Below are positions 25,992 to 34,830 of a stretch of DNA of 64,000 bases, in pieces. Numbering within the stretch: position 1 is the first letter of the stretch; every line of letters begins with the position of its first letter. The stretch comes from UBA4782 sp034430215 (GTDB taxonomy: Bacteria > Chloroflexota > Anaerolineae > Anaerolineales > Anaerolineaceae), in the NCBI GenBank assembly GCA_034430215.1, contig DAOUFE010000019.1:310001-374000 (forward strand), in the 5' to 3' direction. Position numbers and translations under genes: made by a program. The notes below the pieces were generated by a model. The model was not told the origin of the DNA, searched no databases, and saw only the letters and a list, made by a program, of their open reading frames with translations.

Positions 25992-26680
25992 GCAGCAGCC
26001 TTTCGATTAACACCAGTGATGCGAATGCCAGAGGTTTCTACTTTATATTGTTTATTGATTCCTATCAGAACAGAGGTCAGCCCTTCAACTACCACTGCAT
26101 TCTCGATAGGTCCAGCGTCCCAACCAATCAAACCGGCTTCATCAATTAGTTTTAAAACAACATCACGTGCAGCTTTACTGGTTCCGCAAACAAGCACATC
26201 ACAATCGACATCTTCTTTCGTCAATAGATTTTCATAGGAAATATTTTGGAATGCTGCTACAACTTCTACACCTTCTCCTAGAACCAGGTGAGCTTGCATT
26301 GCAGCACTACCTTCAGGAGGCATTTGAACTTTGGTAACTTTTGGAGGAACAAGCGGAACAGAAACATTAATCAGGATTTTTCCCTGAAGATCTGATTTTA
26401 TCGCTTCAAGAGTATCTTTTTGTGCAGTAAAAGGTACAGTTAAAACAACAAGATCGCTTTGCTTAGCAACTTCAGCATTCGTTAAGCCAGAAACATTGGC
26501 GTTTTGCCCCAAAATACCCTTGATTTCATTTGCTGCATTTAATGCTTTTTCTAAATTTCGTGAACCAATGAGAATCTTATAACCCGCACGCCCCCAACGA
26601 AATGCTAAACCCTTTCCTTCTTTTCCGGTACCGCCTAAGATCCCAATAGTCTTAATTGTAATTGCAGATGAATCAATCAC
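25988..26680 (-). CDS. npdG: NADPH-dependent F420 reductase
   Basis: Moves hydride between F420H2 and NADP+ (Fno/NpdG family). The 230-residue protein opens with the dinucleotide-binding GILGGTGKEGKGLAFRWG and IGSRN motifs that distinguish this family. The open frame extends to 26758, overlapping ssnA, but GTG 26680 lies five bases after GGAGG (26690-26686) and is preferred; an ATG at 26692 has no ribosome site. Its presence links the F420 pool made by this operon to NADP(H). Confidence 0.88.
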   Translation of the reverse strand: MIDSSAITIKTIGILGGTGKEGKGLAFRWGRAGYKILIGSRNLEKALNAANEIKGILGQNANVSGLTNAEVAKQSDLVVLTVPFTAQKDTLEAIKSDLQGKILINVSVPLVPPKVTKVQMPPEGSAAMQAHLVLGEGVEVVAAFQNISYENLLTKEDVDCDVLVCGTSKAARDVVLKLIDEAGLIGWDAGPIENAVVVEGLTSVLIGINKQYKVETSGIRITGVNRKAAA

Positions 26681-26696
26681 ATCAGCCTCCATGTAT

Positions 26697-28046
26697 TTAT
26701 GAAAATTGTTGTTGGTATCGATGCCATAATTCAGGAGCGCATTTTTGCGCTTCTGCAAATATCTTTTCTACATCTACTGTTAATATTTCCCTATCCTTCA
26801 TCAAGATTTTCCCATTTACAATGGTTGTAGTTATCATACTCTCATGAAATCCGAACATGATGTGCCATGGAAGATTTCCCGTTGTGACAGGGGTGAATGG
26901 TTTATAGTCGACAAAAATGATATCTGCCCTGGCTTTTTCAACCAGTTTACCGATCGTCTCGCCACCAAATTGCTGAGTAGCCAGCAAGGAATTATTATAA
27001 GCAGCCATCTGTTGTACGGTGTAACCACCCATTCTCCTTGGATCAAGATTCCACAACTTGTGAACCAGATAACAGGTTTTCCACTCTTCCCACATTGCAT
27101 TCGAAAAACCATCATTTCCAAGACAAACTGGTATTCCCATTCGCAACATCGATTCAACCTGTGAAATGCCAACCGCATTATTCATATTTGAACGCGGCTG
27201 ATGGGTCACCCAGGTATGACTATCGCGAAGCAATTCCATTTCTCGCCCGTCGATATGGACGGCGTGCACAATTATTGTTTTTGACCCAAGAATTCCATGC
27301 TTTTTTAATCTGTCAACGACTCTCAGACCAGTTTTTTCCAAAGTTTCGTATTGATCTACAGAATGTTCTGCAACATGAATGTGAAAACCAACATTATCTG
27401 GACAGGTTTTCCGGCATTTTTCCAGTGTTTCTTCAGATAATGTCAGGCTTGCGTGCAAACCAAATATAGCAGCCAGCCTGCCATCAAAAGGTTTTTCTTT
27501 CTTTACATATTCAATATTAGCCAGGTTTTCTTCTATCCCCTGTTGTGCACGCTCATCACCATCACGGTCAGTCACTTCATAACACAACGAAGCCCGGATG
27601 CCGGTTTCTCCAACAACTTTTGCGATTTCTTCCAGAGAACCCCTGATAGCATTTTGCGAAGCATGGTGATCGATCAAAGTAGTCGTACCATGTTGTATGG
27701 CCTCGAGAATACACACATACGCTGAATATTTCACATCTTTAAGCGTCAATGACCTGTCCAGAGGCCACCATAATTTTTCTAGTATTGTTGGAAAACTATC
27801 CGGTGCAGCCCCAGGGATTGCCATCCCTCGTGAATATGCTCCATAAAAATGAGTATGCGCACAAATATTCCCAGGCATCACATATTGACCTTTGGCATCC
27901 AGGCGTTCTTCCAAAGGATACTTCTGTATCAACTCTTCCTGGCTACTAATTTTTCTTATTGTGCCATCCTGGATCAAAATGGCTTGCCCTTCAAGAATCT
28001 GGTTGGGTTCATCCCAGGTAATGAGCTTTCCGTTTGTGATCAGCAT
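26697..28046 (-). CDS. ssnA: SsnA-type amidohydrolase (aminohydrolase)
   Basis: A 449-residue amidohydrolase-superfamily enzyme matching the SsnA family: metal motif CAHTHFYGA, the LWWPLDR and IDHHASQNAI stretches, a FHIHVAEH metal-binding His, and LGNDGF holding the catalytic Asp. Related deaminases remove amino groups from purine or triazine rings. GGAGGG precedes the ATG. In E. coli ssnA lies beside ygfM and xdhD, the same FAD / FeS-Mo pair found immediately upstream here, supporting a purine- or heterocycle-deaminating role. The exact substrate is not established for this family. Confidence 0.85.
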   Translation of the reverse strand: MLITNGKLITWDEPNQILEGQAILIQDGTIRKISSQEELIQKYPLEERLDAKGQYVMPGNICAHTHFYGAYSRGMAIPGAAPDSFPTILEKLWWPLDRSLTLKDVKYSAYVCILEAIQHGTTTLIDHHASQNAIRGSLEEIAKVVGETGIRASLCYEVTDRDGDERAQQGIEENLANIEYVKKEKPFDGRLAAIFGLHASLTLSEETLEKCRKTCPDNVGFHIHVAEHSVDQYETLEKTGLRVVDRLKKHGILGSKTIIVHAVHIDGREMELLRDSHTWVTHQPRSNMNNAVGISQVESMLRMGIPVCLGNDGFSNAMWEEWKTCYLVHKLWNLDPRRMGGYTVQQMAAYNNSLLATQQFGGETIGKLVEKARADIIFVDYKPFTPVTTGNLPWHIMFGFHESMITTTIVNGKILMKDREILTVDVEKIFAEAQKCAPELWHRYQQQFS

Positions 28047-28048
28047 CT

Positions 28049-30856
28049 TTACCCTCCTATTTGGAAATTATTCAATTCACTTGCTATCAATTCCTGGTCA
28101 ACGGGTAACGAGCGTACACGAACACCTACTGCATTATAAATTGCGTTCGTAATCGCTGGAGTTGTGGGAATGCTCACTACTTCGCCCACACCCTTTGCTC
28201 CAAATGGCCCATCAGCAGTTGGATGTTCCACGATAATGGGAATAATATCAGGTGCCATTGCGATGGATGGGATCCGGTATTTTGCCAGCCTGTCAGTGAT
28301 GACATAGCCATCTTTGACGATGAATTTTTCCGTTAATGCGTTTCCTACCCCCATAATCACACCACCTTCCACCTGTCCTTTCAGACCAAGGGGATTGATA
28401 GCAGTACCAACATCATTGGCTGAAATAACACGTAAAACCTTTACTTCACCAGTGATAATATTGACTTCCACTTCGGCAGCTTGCGCCGCGAATGAATATG
28501 CGAAATGCATATCCCCGCCTTCACCCAGAGGCATGGTCTTTGGCGCCCAATACTCGTAGGATGCGGTCAAGATTTTTCCTTCTTGCTGCATAATATGAGC
28601 GATTTCTCCAAAAGTAAGGCTTTGTCCACCTACTTGTGCCAACCCTTCGATGAATTTCACTTTATCTGGCGAGATATCATAGCGTTCAGCAAGGACACTG
28701 GTGATAGCGTCACGTAATGCCGAAGCCGCACCCTTCACAGCATTTCCAGTAACATACGTTTGCCTTGAAGCAGTGGTAGGACCTCCATCAGGAGTTTTAT
28801 CAGTATCAGAAAGATACACCTTCACATCTTTGGTCTTCATTCCCAATTCTTCAGCAGCAATCAACTGCAATACGGTTACCAAGCCCTGTCCAAGTTCAGC
28901 AGATGATGTTCTTACTTCAACTACACCCTCTGGGAATAATTCAACCTCTGCTCCCGCTTTATCTGGAGCACCTCCACCCAGACCGGTATTCTTGAACGCG
29001 ACTGCCAACCCCCATGCACGAACGAGATCGGGATTCTGTGGATCAATTTTTGCTTTAAATGGCTCATTGCCACCTAATCGCTTCATTTCAGCGCAGGCTT
29101 TATCAATGCATTCCACCAAACCTACGCTATCTTTTAAAAGCTGACCGGTATTTGTAATACTTCCAACTTTTAAAGCATTCTTCAACCTTATTTCTATTGG
29201 ATCAATGTTTAAAGCTTCTGCTAATTCATCAATGGTTGATTCAACAGCAAAGGCTGATTGTAGTACACCAAATCCACGAAATGCGCCAGCCGGAGGGTTA
29301 TTGGTATACATTGCATAACAATCAGCTTTAACGTGAGGGATAGAATAAGGACCGGTTGAGTGTGTAGTAGCACGGGTCATTACTTTTTCTCCCAGAGAAG
29401 CATAGGCTCCCGTATCGCCATACAATTCGGTTTTTACTGCAACCAGCGTTCCATCTCGCTTTGCCCCTATTTTGACTGTGATTTGTGTAGCGTGTCTTTT
29501 CGGATGCACCACAAGAGATTCGTGCCTATCATAGAGGATCTTCACTGGTCGTTTTGTTTTCCATGCTAATAATGCAGCATGGATTTGTCCCATGATATCT
29601 TCCTTCCCACCGAACCCTCCGCCGATCATCATTCCTTTAACACGAACGCGATCTTCTGGCATATTCATCACGGCAGCGATTTGACTACGGTCTTGATAAG
29701 GGATCTGTGATCCAACATATACTTCAATGCGACCTTCATCAGTCACACGAGCTATGCTGCATTCCGGTTCAATAAATGCGTGATCAACAATTCCAGTATG
29801 AAATGTCCGCTCAATAATGATATCGGATTCTGCAAATCCTTTATCAACATCTCCTTTGCGAACTTTGATATGTTTAAGCAGGTTGCCACTTTCATGCACC
29901 TTTTCAGCGTCAGGTTCATTTGCCTGCACCGCACTCGTAATCACAGGCAAGGGTTGGAATTCTACTTCGATCTTATCGATTGCCTCTTGCGCTGCCTCTT
30001 TCGTTTCTGCAGCTACAATCGCAACAGCGTCTCCCACATAACGAACTTTTTGACCAACACCAATCAGTGTTGGCCAGTCCTGGATTACCAATCCATGGTT
30101 AATTTGTCCGGGAATGTCATCAGCTGTTAATACAGAAACCACTCCAGGTATTTTTCTGGCATTCTCCACATCAAGTTTAGTAACAATCCCATGGGGAATG
30201 CCACAACGTTTGGTGGCACCAATCAACATTCCAGGAAACTTCAAATCATCAGTATACAAAGCTCTACCAGTTACTTTTTCCATTGCTTCAGGTCGAACAT
30301 GAGTATGACCAATGACTTTTTGTGCGCGAATTGAATCATCTATCGTTGGAGAAGCAACAGACTTTCCAGTTTTCATCGTTTCTGCGGCTGAATGAATAGC
30401 TCTTTCAATAGATGGATAGCTGCCACACCGGCAAAGAGTATCTTTCAAAGCATATCGGATTTCTTCCTCAGAAGGATCAGGATTTTCCTGTAATAAAGCA
30501 TATGAAGTCATTATTTGCCCTGGAATACAGAATCCACACTGAACTGCTCCATGCTTTATGAATGCTTCTTGTAAAGGATGAAGGATGGTCCCTTCTTTTG
30601 TTTCTTTTGCTAATCCTTCAATCGTCAAGATGGTCTTGCCATTTGCACGAACTGCAGGATATGTACAAGACAGAATTGGTTTACCATTAACAATCACTGT
30701 ACAGGCACCACATTCTGCTTCGTTGCATCCAATTTTTGTTCCTATTAAACCAAGTCTTTCACGGAGCACATCAGAAAGCATCTCAGATGCTTCAACTTTG
30801 ATGTCAACTTCTTTCCCATTAACAATAAAGTGTATTGAATAATTTTCGGTATTCAT
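28049..30856 (-). CDS. Molybdenum hydroxylase, fused 2Fe-2S and Mo-binding subunit (module 1, XdhD-like)
   Basis: A 935-residue fusion similar in size and order to E. coli XdhD (956). The 2Fe-2S part has CNEAECGAC plus Cys, then CGFC and CRC. The Mo part begins near residue 185 and shows GGGFGGKED, AFRGFGVLQ, SSAELGQGL and the C-terminal GAKGVGEV with the Mo-site Glu. It lies between the FAD subunit gene (11 bases upstream) and ssnA (two bases downstream), reproducing the xdhD-ygfM-ssnA trio. Likely substrate class: purines or related N-heterocycles (inference). Confidence 0.88.
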   Translation of the reverse strand: MNTENYSIHFIVNGKEVDIKVEASEMLSDVLRERLGLIGTKIGCNEAECGACTVIVNGKPILSCTYPAVRANGKTILTIEGLAKETKEGTILHPLQEAFIKHGAVQCGFCIPGQIMTSYALLQENPDPSEEEIRYALKDTLCRCGSYPSIERAIHSAAETMKTGKSVASPTIDDSIRAQKVIGHTHVRPEAMEKVTGRALYTDDLKFPGMLIGATKRCGIPHGIVTKLDVENARKIPGVVSVLTADDIPGQINHGLVIQDWPTLIGVGQKVRYVGDAVAIVAAETKEAAQEAIDKIEVEFQPLPVITSAVQANEPDAEKVHESGNLLKHIKVRKGDVDKGFAESDIIIERTFHTGIVDHAFIEPECSIARVTDEGRIEVYVGSQIPYQDRSQIAAVMNMPEDRVRVKGMMIGGGFGGKEDIMGQIHAALLAWKTKRPVKILYDRHESLVVHPKRHATQITVKIGAKRDGTLVAVKTELYGDTGAYASLGEKVMTRATTHSTGPYSIPHVKADCYAMYTNNPPAGAFRGFGVLQSAFAVESTIDELAEALNIDPIEIRLKNALKVGSITNTGQLLKDSVGLVECIDKACAEMKRLGGNEPFKAKIDPQNPDLVRAWGLAVAFKNTGLGGGAPDKAGAEVELFPEGVVEVRTSSAELGQGLVTVLQLIAAEELGMKTKDVKVYLSDTDKTPDGGPTTASRQTYVTGNAVKGAASALRDAITSVLAERYDISPDKVKFIEGLAQVGGQSLTFGEIAHIMQQEGKILTASYEYWAPKTMPLGEGGDMHFAYSFAAQAAEVEVNIITGEVKVLRVISANDVGTAINPLGLKGQVEGGVIMGVGNALTEKFIVKDGYVITDRLAKYRIPSIAMAPDIIPIIVEHPTADGPFGAKGVGEVVSIPTTPAITNAIYNAVGVRVRSLPVDQELIASELNNFQIGG

Positions 30857-30867
30857 AATGATATGCC

Positions 30868-31749
30868 CTATGAATTCATTTGCCCGGAACGATTCCAGGC
30901 TTCAAGAAGTACATCTTTAAATAGCTGGACACATAGATGTTTCCGGTATGACGCAGATGCACGTTGAGCACTTGTACGAAGCTTGATATTACGTAAGAGA
31001 ATTTCTGCAGCTTCATCAACTATCGTATCTTCGGGTCTTTTCCCAGACAGGAAGCTTTCTGCATCAGTGCCCCTGGTGGGTACGGGACCACCTGGCCCTA
31101 CCGCAATCCGGATAGAGTGGATCGTTGAACCTGTGCGTTCAATCCAAATAGCATTGTTGAGGATGGGTAATGCAACTCCTTGCGGGCGCATTATTCTCTT
31201 AAATGCAGAACCTTGACCTGGAGTGGTCTTCTTCACCAGAAAACCAATGATCACCTCTTTGGGAAGCAAAGCAGTTTTTCCAGGTCCAAGATAAAGCTCT
31301 GAAAGTTTCCGTACAGTTATTCCACTTGTTCCGATGATCTGTACACTTGCATCTAGGGACAACAACGAAATACTCCCATCCGCAGCAGGAAGCGCATGTG
31401 CAACATTCCCCCCTAAGGTGGCAACGTTTCGTACTTGAGGACCTCCGATCAACCTGCAGGCTTCCTGCAATGCCTGGGCATACTTGCCAACTATCATAGA
31501 AGCTGCAATATCGGAAAGTGGAACAGCAGCTCCTATAAATAATTGATCCTCTTTCTCTTCTATCCGTTGTAGTTCAGGAATAGAAGTCACATCCACCATT
31601 AAATCAATGGATGGTTCGATATCTTGTTTCAATTCTAATAAGATATCTGTACCACCAGCAAGTATCCTGGTGTTTTCTGGTGCCGTTTTTAACACAGTCA
31701 ACAGATTATCAAGTGAATCAGGTATGGAAATAGAATGGTAAATGGGCAT
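30868..31749 (-). CDS. Molybdenum hydroxylase, FAD-binding subunit (module 1, YgfM-like)
   Basis: A 293-residue CoxM-type subunit with AGGTDILLELK (about 31-41) and VATLGGNVAHALPAAD FAD motifs, plus the C-terminal CO_deh_flav_C domain. It is the first gene of the 18-gene run. Its ATG stands one base after a stem of the structured leader, and no normal Shine-Dalgarno sequence is visible, so translation may be controlled by leader folding. Electrons from the module 1 Mo subunit would leave through this FAD. Confidence 0.87.
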   Translation of the reverse strand: MPIYHSISIPDSLDNLLTVLKTAPENTRILAGGTDILLELKQDIEPSIDLMVDVTSIPELQRIEEKEDQLFIGAAVPLSDIAASMIVGKYAQALQEACRLIGGPQVRNVATLGGNVAHALPAADGSISLLSLDASVQIIGTSGITVRKLSELYLGPGKTALLPKEVIIGFLVKKTTPGQGSAFKRIMRPQGVALPILNNAIWIERTGSTIHSIRIAVGPGGPVPTRGTDAESFLSGKRPEDTIVDEAAEILLRNIKLRTSAQRASASYRKHLCVQLFKDVLLEAWNRSGQMNS

Positions 31750-31750
31750 A

Positions 31751-31842
31751 GGATCGGTGGATAGCGGATGGCGGTACTTTTCGAAGGGCTATTTTTATTG
31801 CCCTACGCCGACTCTGGCATTACCAGGATCGACCACCGAACC
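31751..31842 (-). ncRNA. Structured 5' leader of the Mo-hydroxylase/F420 operon (candidate riboswitch)
   Basis: The minus-strand RNA can fold into a three-way junction. The closing stem pairs 31842-31833 with 31760-31751 (9 of 10 pairs). Hairpin A is 31831-31809 (CUGG/CCAG with a 5-base loop, extended by four more pairs). Hairpin B pairs 31809-31804 with 31776-31770 and 31803-31800 with 31789-31786. The element begins a few bases after the predicted transcription start and ends one base before the first ATG. The UGGUAAUGCCAG hairpin resembles part of the TPP aptamer, but the CUGAGA half is absent, so it is not a TPP riboswitch. A Moco-sensing or other metabolite-sensing RNA is possible. I could not match it to a known class. 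Confidence 0.5.
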
Positions 31843-31852
31843 CGTTTCTATT

Positions 31853-31881
31853 ATTTTAACAATTAATCAAATAAAGTACAA
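31853..31881 (-). promoter_or_regulatory. Sigma70-like promoter of the 18-gene Mo-hydroxylase/F420 operon
   Basis: On the minus strand TTGTAC (31881-31876) and TAAAAT (31858-31853) are separated by exactly 17 bases. The predicted start is near 31846, immediately before the structured leader, so promoter and leader support each other. Confidence 0.6.
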
Positions 31882-31951
31882 GCAATATCAAATTTCACCA
31901 TAAGAAAAGCAAAATAGCATATAATTCATTTTATATAAAGAAGGAGACTCT

Positions 31952-33331
31952 ATGACATCAATACGCAATTCCGCCCTTGATTATGCACAGAAAAACAAAG
32001 AGACATTCTTGAACACCTTGGGTGAATTTGTCAGTATTCCCTCTGTTTCGACTGATCCTGATCTGGTTGATTCCATGTTAGATGCCGCAAACTGGTTAAT
32101 GGCAAAATTAGAAAAACTTGGGTTTGAAACACGGCTGATCTCTACTCCCAAATACCCACTGGTTTTTGCTGAGAGAACAATTGATCCTGCCTATCCCACT
32201 ATTCTGCTTTATGGCCATTATGACGTTCAACCCCCTGATCCTTTAGAACTATGGGAAACACCACCATTCGAGCCAGAAGTACGCAATGACAGTTATTTTG
32301 GCCGGGGCGTTTCGGACATGAAAGGTCAGATCGTTGCCTGCCTGAGTGCCGTAGAATCAGTAATTAAAACAACTGATCTTTATCTCAACCTGAAATGGAT
32401 TCTTGAGGGTGAAGAGGAAATTGGTTCACCTAGCCTGCCCCCAAAGCTTGAAGAATATAAAGAATTGCTACAAAGCGATATAGTTTTTAATCCTGATTCA
32501 GGTATGATCGCCAAAAATACCCCAACAATCACTTATGGTCTACGTGGTTTGGCTTATTTTGAACTGCGCGTTTATGGGCCAAAAACCGATTTGCATTCTG
32601 GTATGTTTGGGGGTGTTGTTCACAATCCTGCACAAGTTTTATGTGATCTAATTTCTGGTATGCATGATGAACATGGCCGTATTACGCTTCCTGGGTTTTA
32701 CGATTCTGTTATTCCCCTCACAGAAAAAGATCGCAAGCAAATTGAAGAATTGCCAATCAATGAGGAAACATACAAGCAACAAACAGGTGTACCAGAATTG
32801 TGGGGAGAAGAAGGATATTCTCCTGCGGAACGAACTGGCACCCGCCCGACACTGGATGTGAATGGAATGTACTCTGGTTTCATCGGTCATGGATCAAAAA
32901 CCGTTATCCCTTCCTGGGCTATGGCAAAAATATCCATGCGCCTTGTACCCGACCAAGACCCTGCAGAAGTACAGCAACAGCTTGTGAAATATCTTCAAAT
33001 ACACGCTCCTGATACTGTGCGATGGGAATTAACCCCCATGTCTGGTGCACCTGCTTCAATTACCCGAACAGATTTGCCAGAGGTTAATGCATTTGCAGAT
33101 GCCCTTGAACGAGCCTGGGGAAAGAAACCTCTCTTCAAACGTGAAGGTGGTAGTATTCCGATTGTACATTACATGAAATCCTCTATCGGCAGCGATTCAA
33201 TTCTGGGTGGTTTTGGATTACCAGATGACCATGTTCACGCTCCAAACGAAAAGCTGGATCTTCCTACCTGGTATACGGGTATCAATGCGTTGATCCATTT
33301 TCTCATAAATATGCAAGAGTTGAGGAAATAA
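31952..33331 (+). CDS. M20-family metallopeptidase (dipeptidase)
   Basis: A 459-residue M20/M25/M40 zinc peptidase of the CNDP-type dipeptidase group. Metal and catalytic motifs are GHYDVQP (H89, D91), GRGVSDMKG (D122) and EGEEEIGS (about 154-156). A dimerisation domain with LHSGMFGG follows, and a C-terminal His lies in the DDHVHAPNE stretch. No signal peptide, so it is cytosolic. AAGGAG precedes the ATG, and a TATAAT at 31920-31925 may be its -10 box, though no good -35 is seen. It begins a rightward housekeeping gene row and is divergent from the hydroxylase operon. Confidence 0.88.
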   Translation: MTSIRNSALDYAQKNKETFLNTLGEFVSIPSVSTDPDLVDSMLDAANWLMAKLEKLGFETRLISTPKYPLVFAERTIDPAYPTILLYGHYDVQPPDPLELWETPPFEPEVRNDSYFGRGVSDMKGQIVACLSAVESVIKTTDLYLNLKWILEGEEEIGSPSLPPKLEEYKELLQSDIVFNPDSGMIAKNTPTITYGLRGLAYFELRVYGPKTDLHSGMFGGVVHNPAQVLCDLISGMHDEHGRITLPGFYDSVIPLTEKDRKQIEELPINEETYKQQTGVPELWGEEGYSPAERTGTRPTLDVNGMYSGFIGHGSKTVIPSWAMAKISMRLVPDQDPAEVQQQLVKYLQIHAPDTVRWELTPMSGAPASITRTDLPEVNAFADALERAWGKKPLFKREGGSIPIVHYMKSSIGSDSILGGFGLPDDHVHAPNEKLDLPTWYTGINALIHFLINMQELRK

Positions 33332-33338
33332 ATCATTC

Positions 33339-34235
33339 ATGCCCGAACAGCAACGATTACCAAATTATGGTGGGCAAGCTTTAATAGAAGGTGTTTTGAT
33401 GCGAGGGAGCAAATCCCTCGCTGCTGCATTCCGAAAACCAGATGGGGAGATCGTTATTCGCACAGAGAAGCTCTCTGGGATTTATACCGGAAACCTGAAG
33501 AATATCCCATTATTACGCGGTTTGATATCCTTGTGGGATTCACTTGGTCTGGGGATGCGTTACTTAACGTATTCAGCAAATTATCAAACAGGCGATGATG
33601 ACCCAAAAATTGAAGGACCATCATTATACTTAACATTTATTGTATCAATTGTAATAGCAGTAGCAATATTTTTCCTTTTACCAGCTCTCATCGGTCAATG
33701 GACGGACTCTCTATTCAAGTGGAGTAGCTGGTTGGGAAATCTGGTTGAAGGATTTGTTCGTTTGATTTTCCTGATCCTCTACATTTGGGGAGTGGGGAAA
33801 ATGTCAGATATTCATCGTGTTTTTCAATATCATGGTGCTGAACACAAAACAATCAATGCATATGAATCCCATATAGAGCTTACCCCTGAAAATCTTAAAC
33901 CAATTTCTACACAACATCCTCGATGTGGAACAGCATTTCTGCTTACTCTTGTGGTGCTCTCCATCATCGTCTTTACCTTATTAGGTCCACTATCAGTTCT
34001 TTGGCGGTTGGCTAGCAGGATCATATTACTTCCGGTCATTGCTGGATTTGCCTATGAGTATATTCGCTGGACTGCAAATCACCTGAAGAATCCATTGGTC
34101 TGGTGGATGGTTAAACCCAATCTGGCTTTACAACGTCTGACCACAGCCGAACCAGATGAGTCAATGTTGGAAGTTTCTATAGCTGCCTTTAATGCAATGT
34201 TGAAAGAGGAAGAAAAACTACAAACATCGCAATGA
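33339..34235 (+). CDS. DUF1385 membrane protein (YqhQ-like)
   Basis: A 298-residue DUF1385 protein with the conserved N-terminal GGQALIEGVLMRG motif, the YHGAEHKTINAYE motif near residue 165, and about four hydrophobic segments in between and after. In Firmicutes homologues (YqhQ) are conserved but of unclear function. It overlaps comEA by four bases (ATGA). The seven-base distance from the peptidase gene suggests one transcript. Confidence 0.85.
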   Translation: MPEQQRLPNYGGQALIEGVLMRGSKSLAAAFRKPDGEIVIRTEKLSGIYTGNLKNIPLLRGLISLWDSLGLGMRYLTYSANYQTGDDDPKIEGPSLYLTFIVSIVIAVAIFFLLPALIGQWTDSLFKWSSWLGNLVEGFVRLIFLILYIWGVGKMSDIHRVFQYHGAEHKTINAYESHIELTPENLKPISTQHPRCGTAFLLTLVVLSIIVFTLLGPLSVLWRLASRIILLPVIAGFAYEYIRWTANHLKNPLVWWMVKPNLALQRLTTAEPDESMLEVSIAAFNAMLKEEEKLQTSQ

Positions 34236-34813
34236 AAACCTGGCAAGCTGTTGCCCTTGGCGCTTTTTTTGCGCTTATTTGTGCAGGATTGATCATCATA
34301 ATTTCCACTCGTCCTCATGGAATTCCTTATTCCTTGAGTGATTCTGCAACCCCTGGTCCCATTACGGTTCATGTTGATGGAGCAGTGAAAAACCCAGGAG
34401 TATATCAGGTATCGAAAACTAGTCGTGTTATCGATGCCATACAGGCTGCTGGTGGATTATGCAATAACAGCGATACTGATTCTATCAACCTTGCAGCTCC
34501 ATTAATTGATGGCAGTAAAATATATATTCCAGAAATCGGTGAGACATTATCTTTAGATCAAATTGGTGCAGGTTATGAAAGCACTCTGCCAATAACAAGC
34601 AATTTTTCACAATCTAATCCATTGAATATCAATAAAGCATCACAGGATGAATTGACTCAGCTACCTGGAATTGGTTCGACGAAAGCAGAAGAGATCATTC
34701 ACTATCGCCAGGAACATGGACCTTTTACCAATAAAGAAGATATTATGAACGTGTCTGGAATTGGTGAAACCACGTATAATCAAATAAAAGATCTGATAAC
34801 TGTCAGTCCCTAG
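34232..34813 (+). CDS. comEA: ComEA family DNA-binding protein
   Basis: A 193-residue protein with an N-terminal membrane anchor (about 7-24), an SLBB domain (VHVDGAVKNPGVYQV) and a C-terminal double helix-hairpin-helix domain (INKASQDELTQLPGIG ... SGIGETTYNQI). This is the architecture of the competence receptor that binds incoming double-stranded DNA outside the membrane. No comEC or comEB is adjacent, so uptake genes, if any, are elsewhere. Confidence 0.88.
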   Translation: MKTWQAVALGAFFALICAGLIIIISTRPHGIPYSLSDSATPGPITVHVDGAVKNPGVYQVSKTSRVIDAIQAAGGLCNNSDTDSINLAAPLIDGSKIYIPEIGETLSLDQIGAGYESTLPITSNFSQSNPLNINKASQDELTQLPGIGSTKAEEIIHYRQEHGPFTNKEDIMNVSGIGETTYNQIKDLITVSP

Positions 34814-34830
34814 AAAGGGTTATTTCTACT

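Noticed and set aside
10856..31749. Selenium-dependent hydroxylase cluster
   Set aside because: No yqeB/yqeC-type selenium maturation genes or selD, and no in-frame TGA suggesting selenocysteine in the subunits.
31751..31842. TPP riboswitch
   Set aside because: The UGGUAAUGCCAG hairpin followed by GCGUAGGG looks like the 3' half of the TPP aptamer, but the essential CUGAGA-containing 5' half is absent and no thiamine gene follows.
31751..31842. tRNA, including tRNA-Sec, on either strand
   Set aside because: The element is ~92 bases with a long closing stem, but there is no T-loop TTCRA motif, no D-arm and no anticodon loop in a valid cloverleaf.
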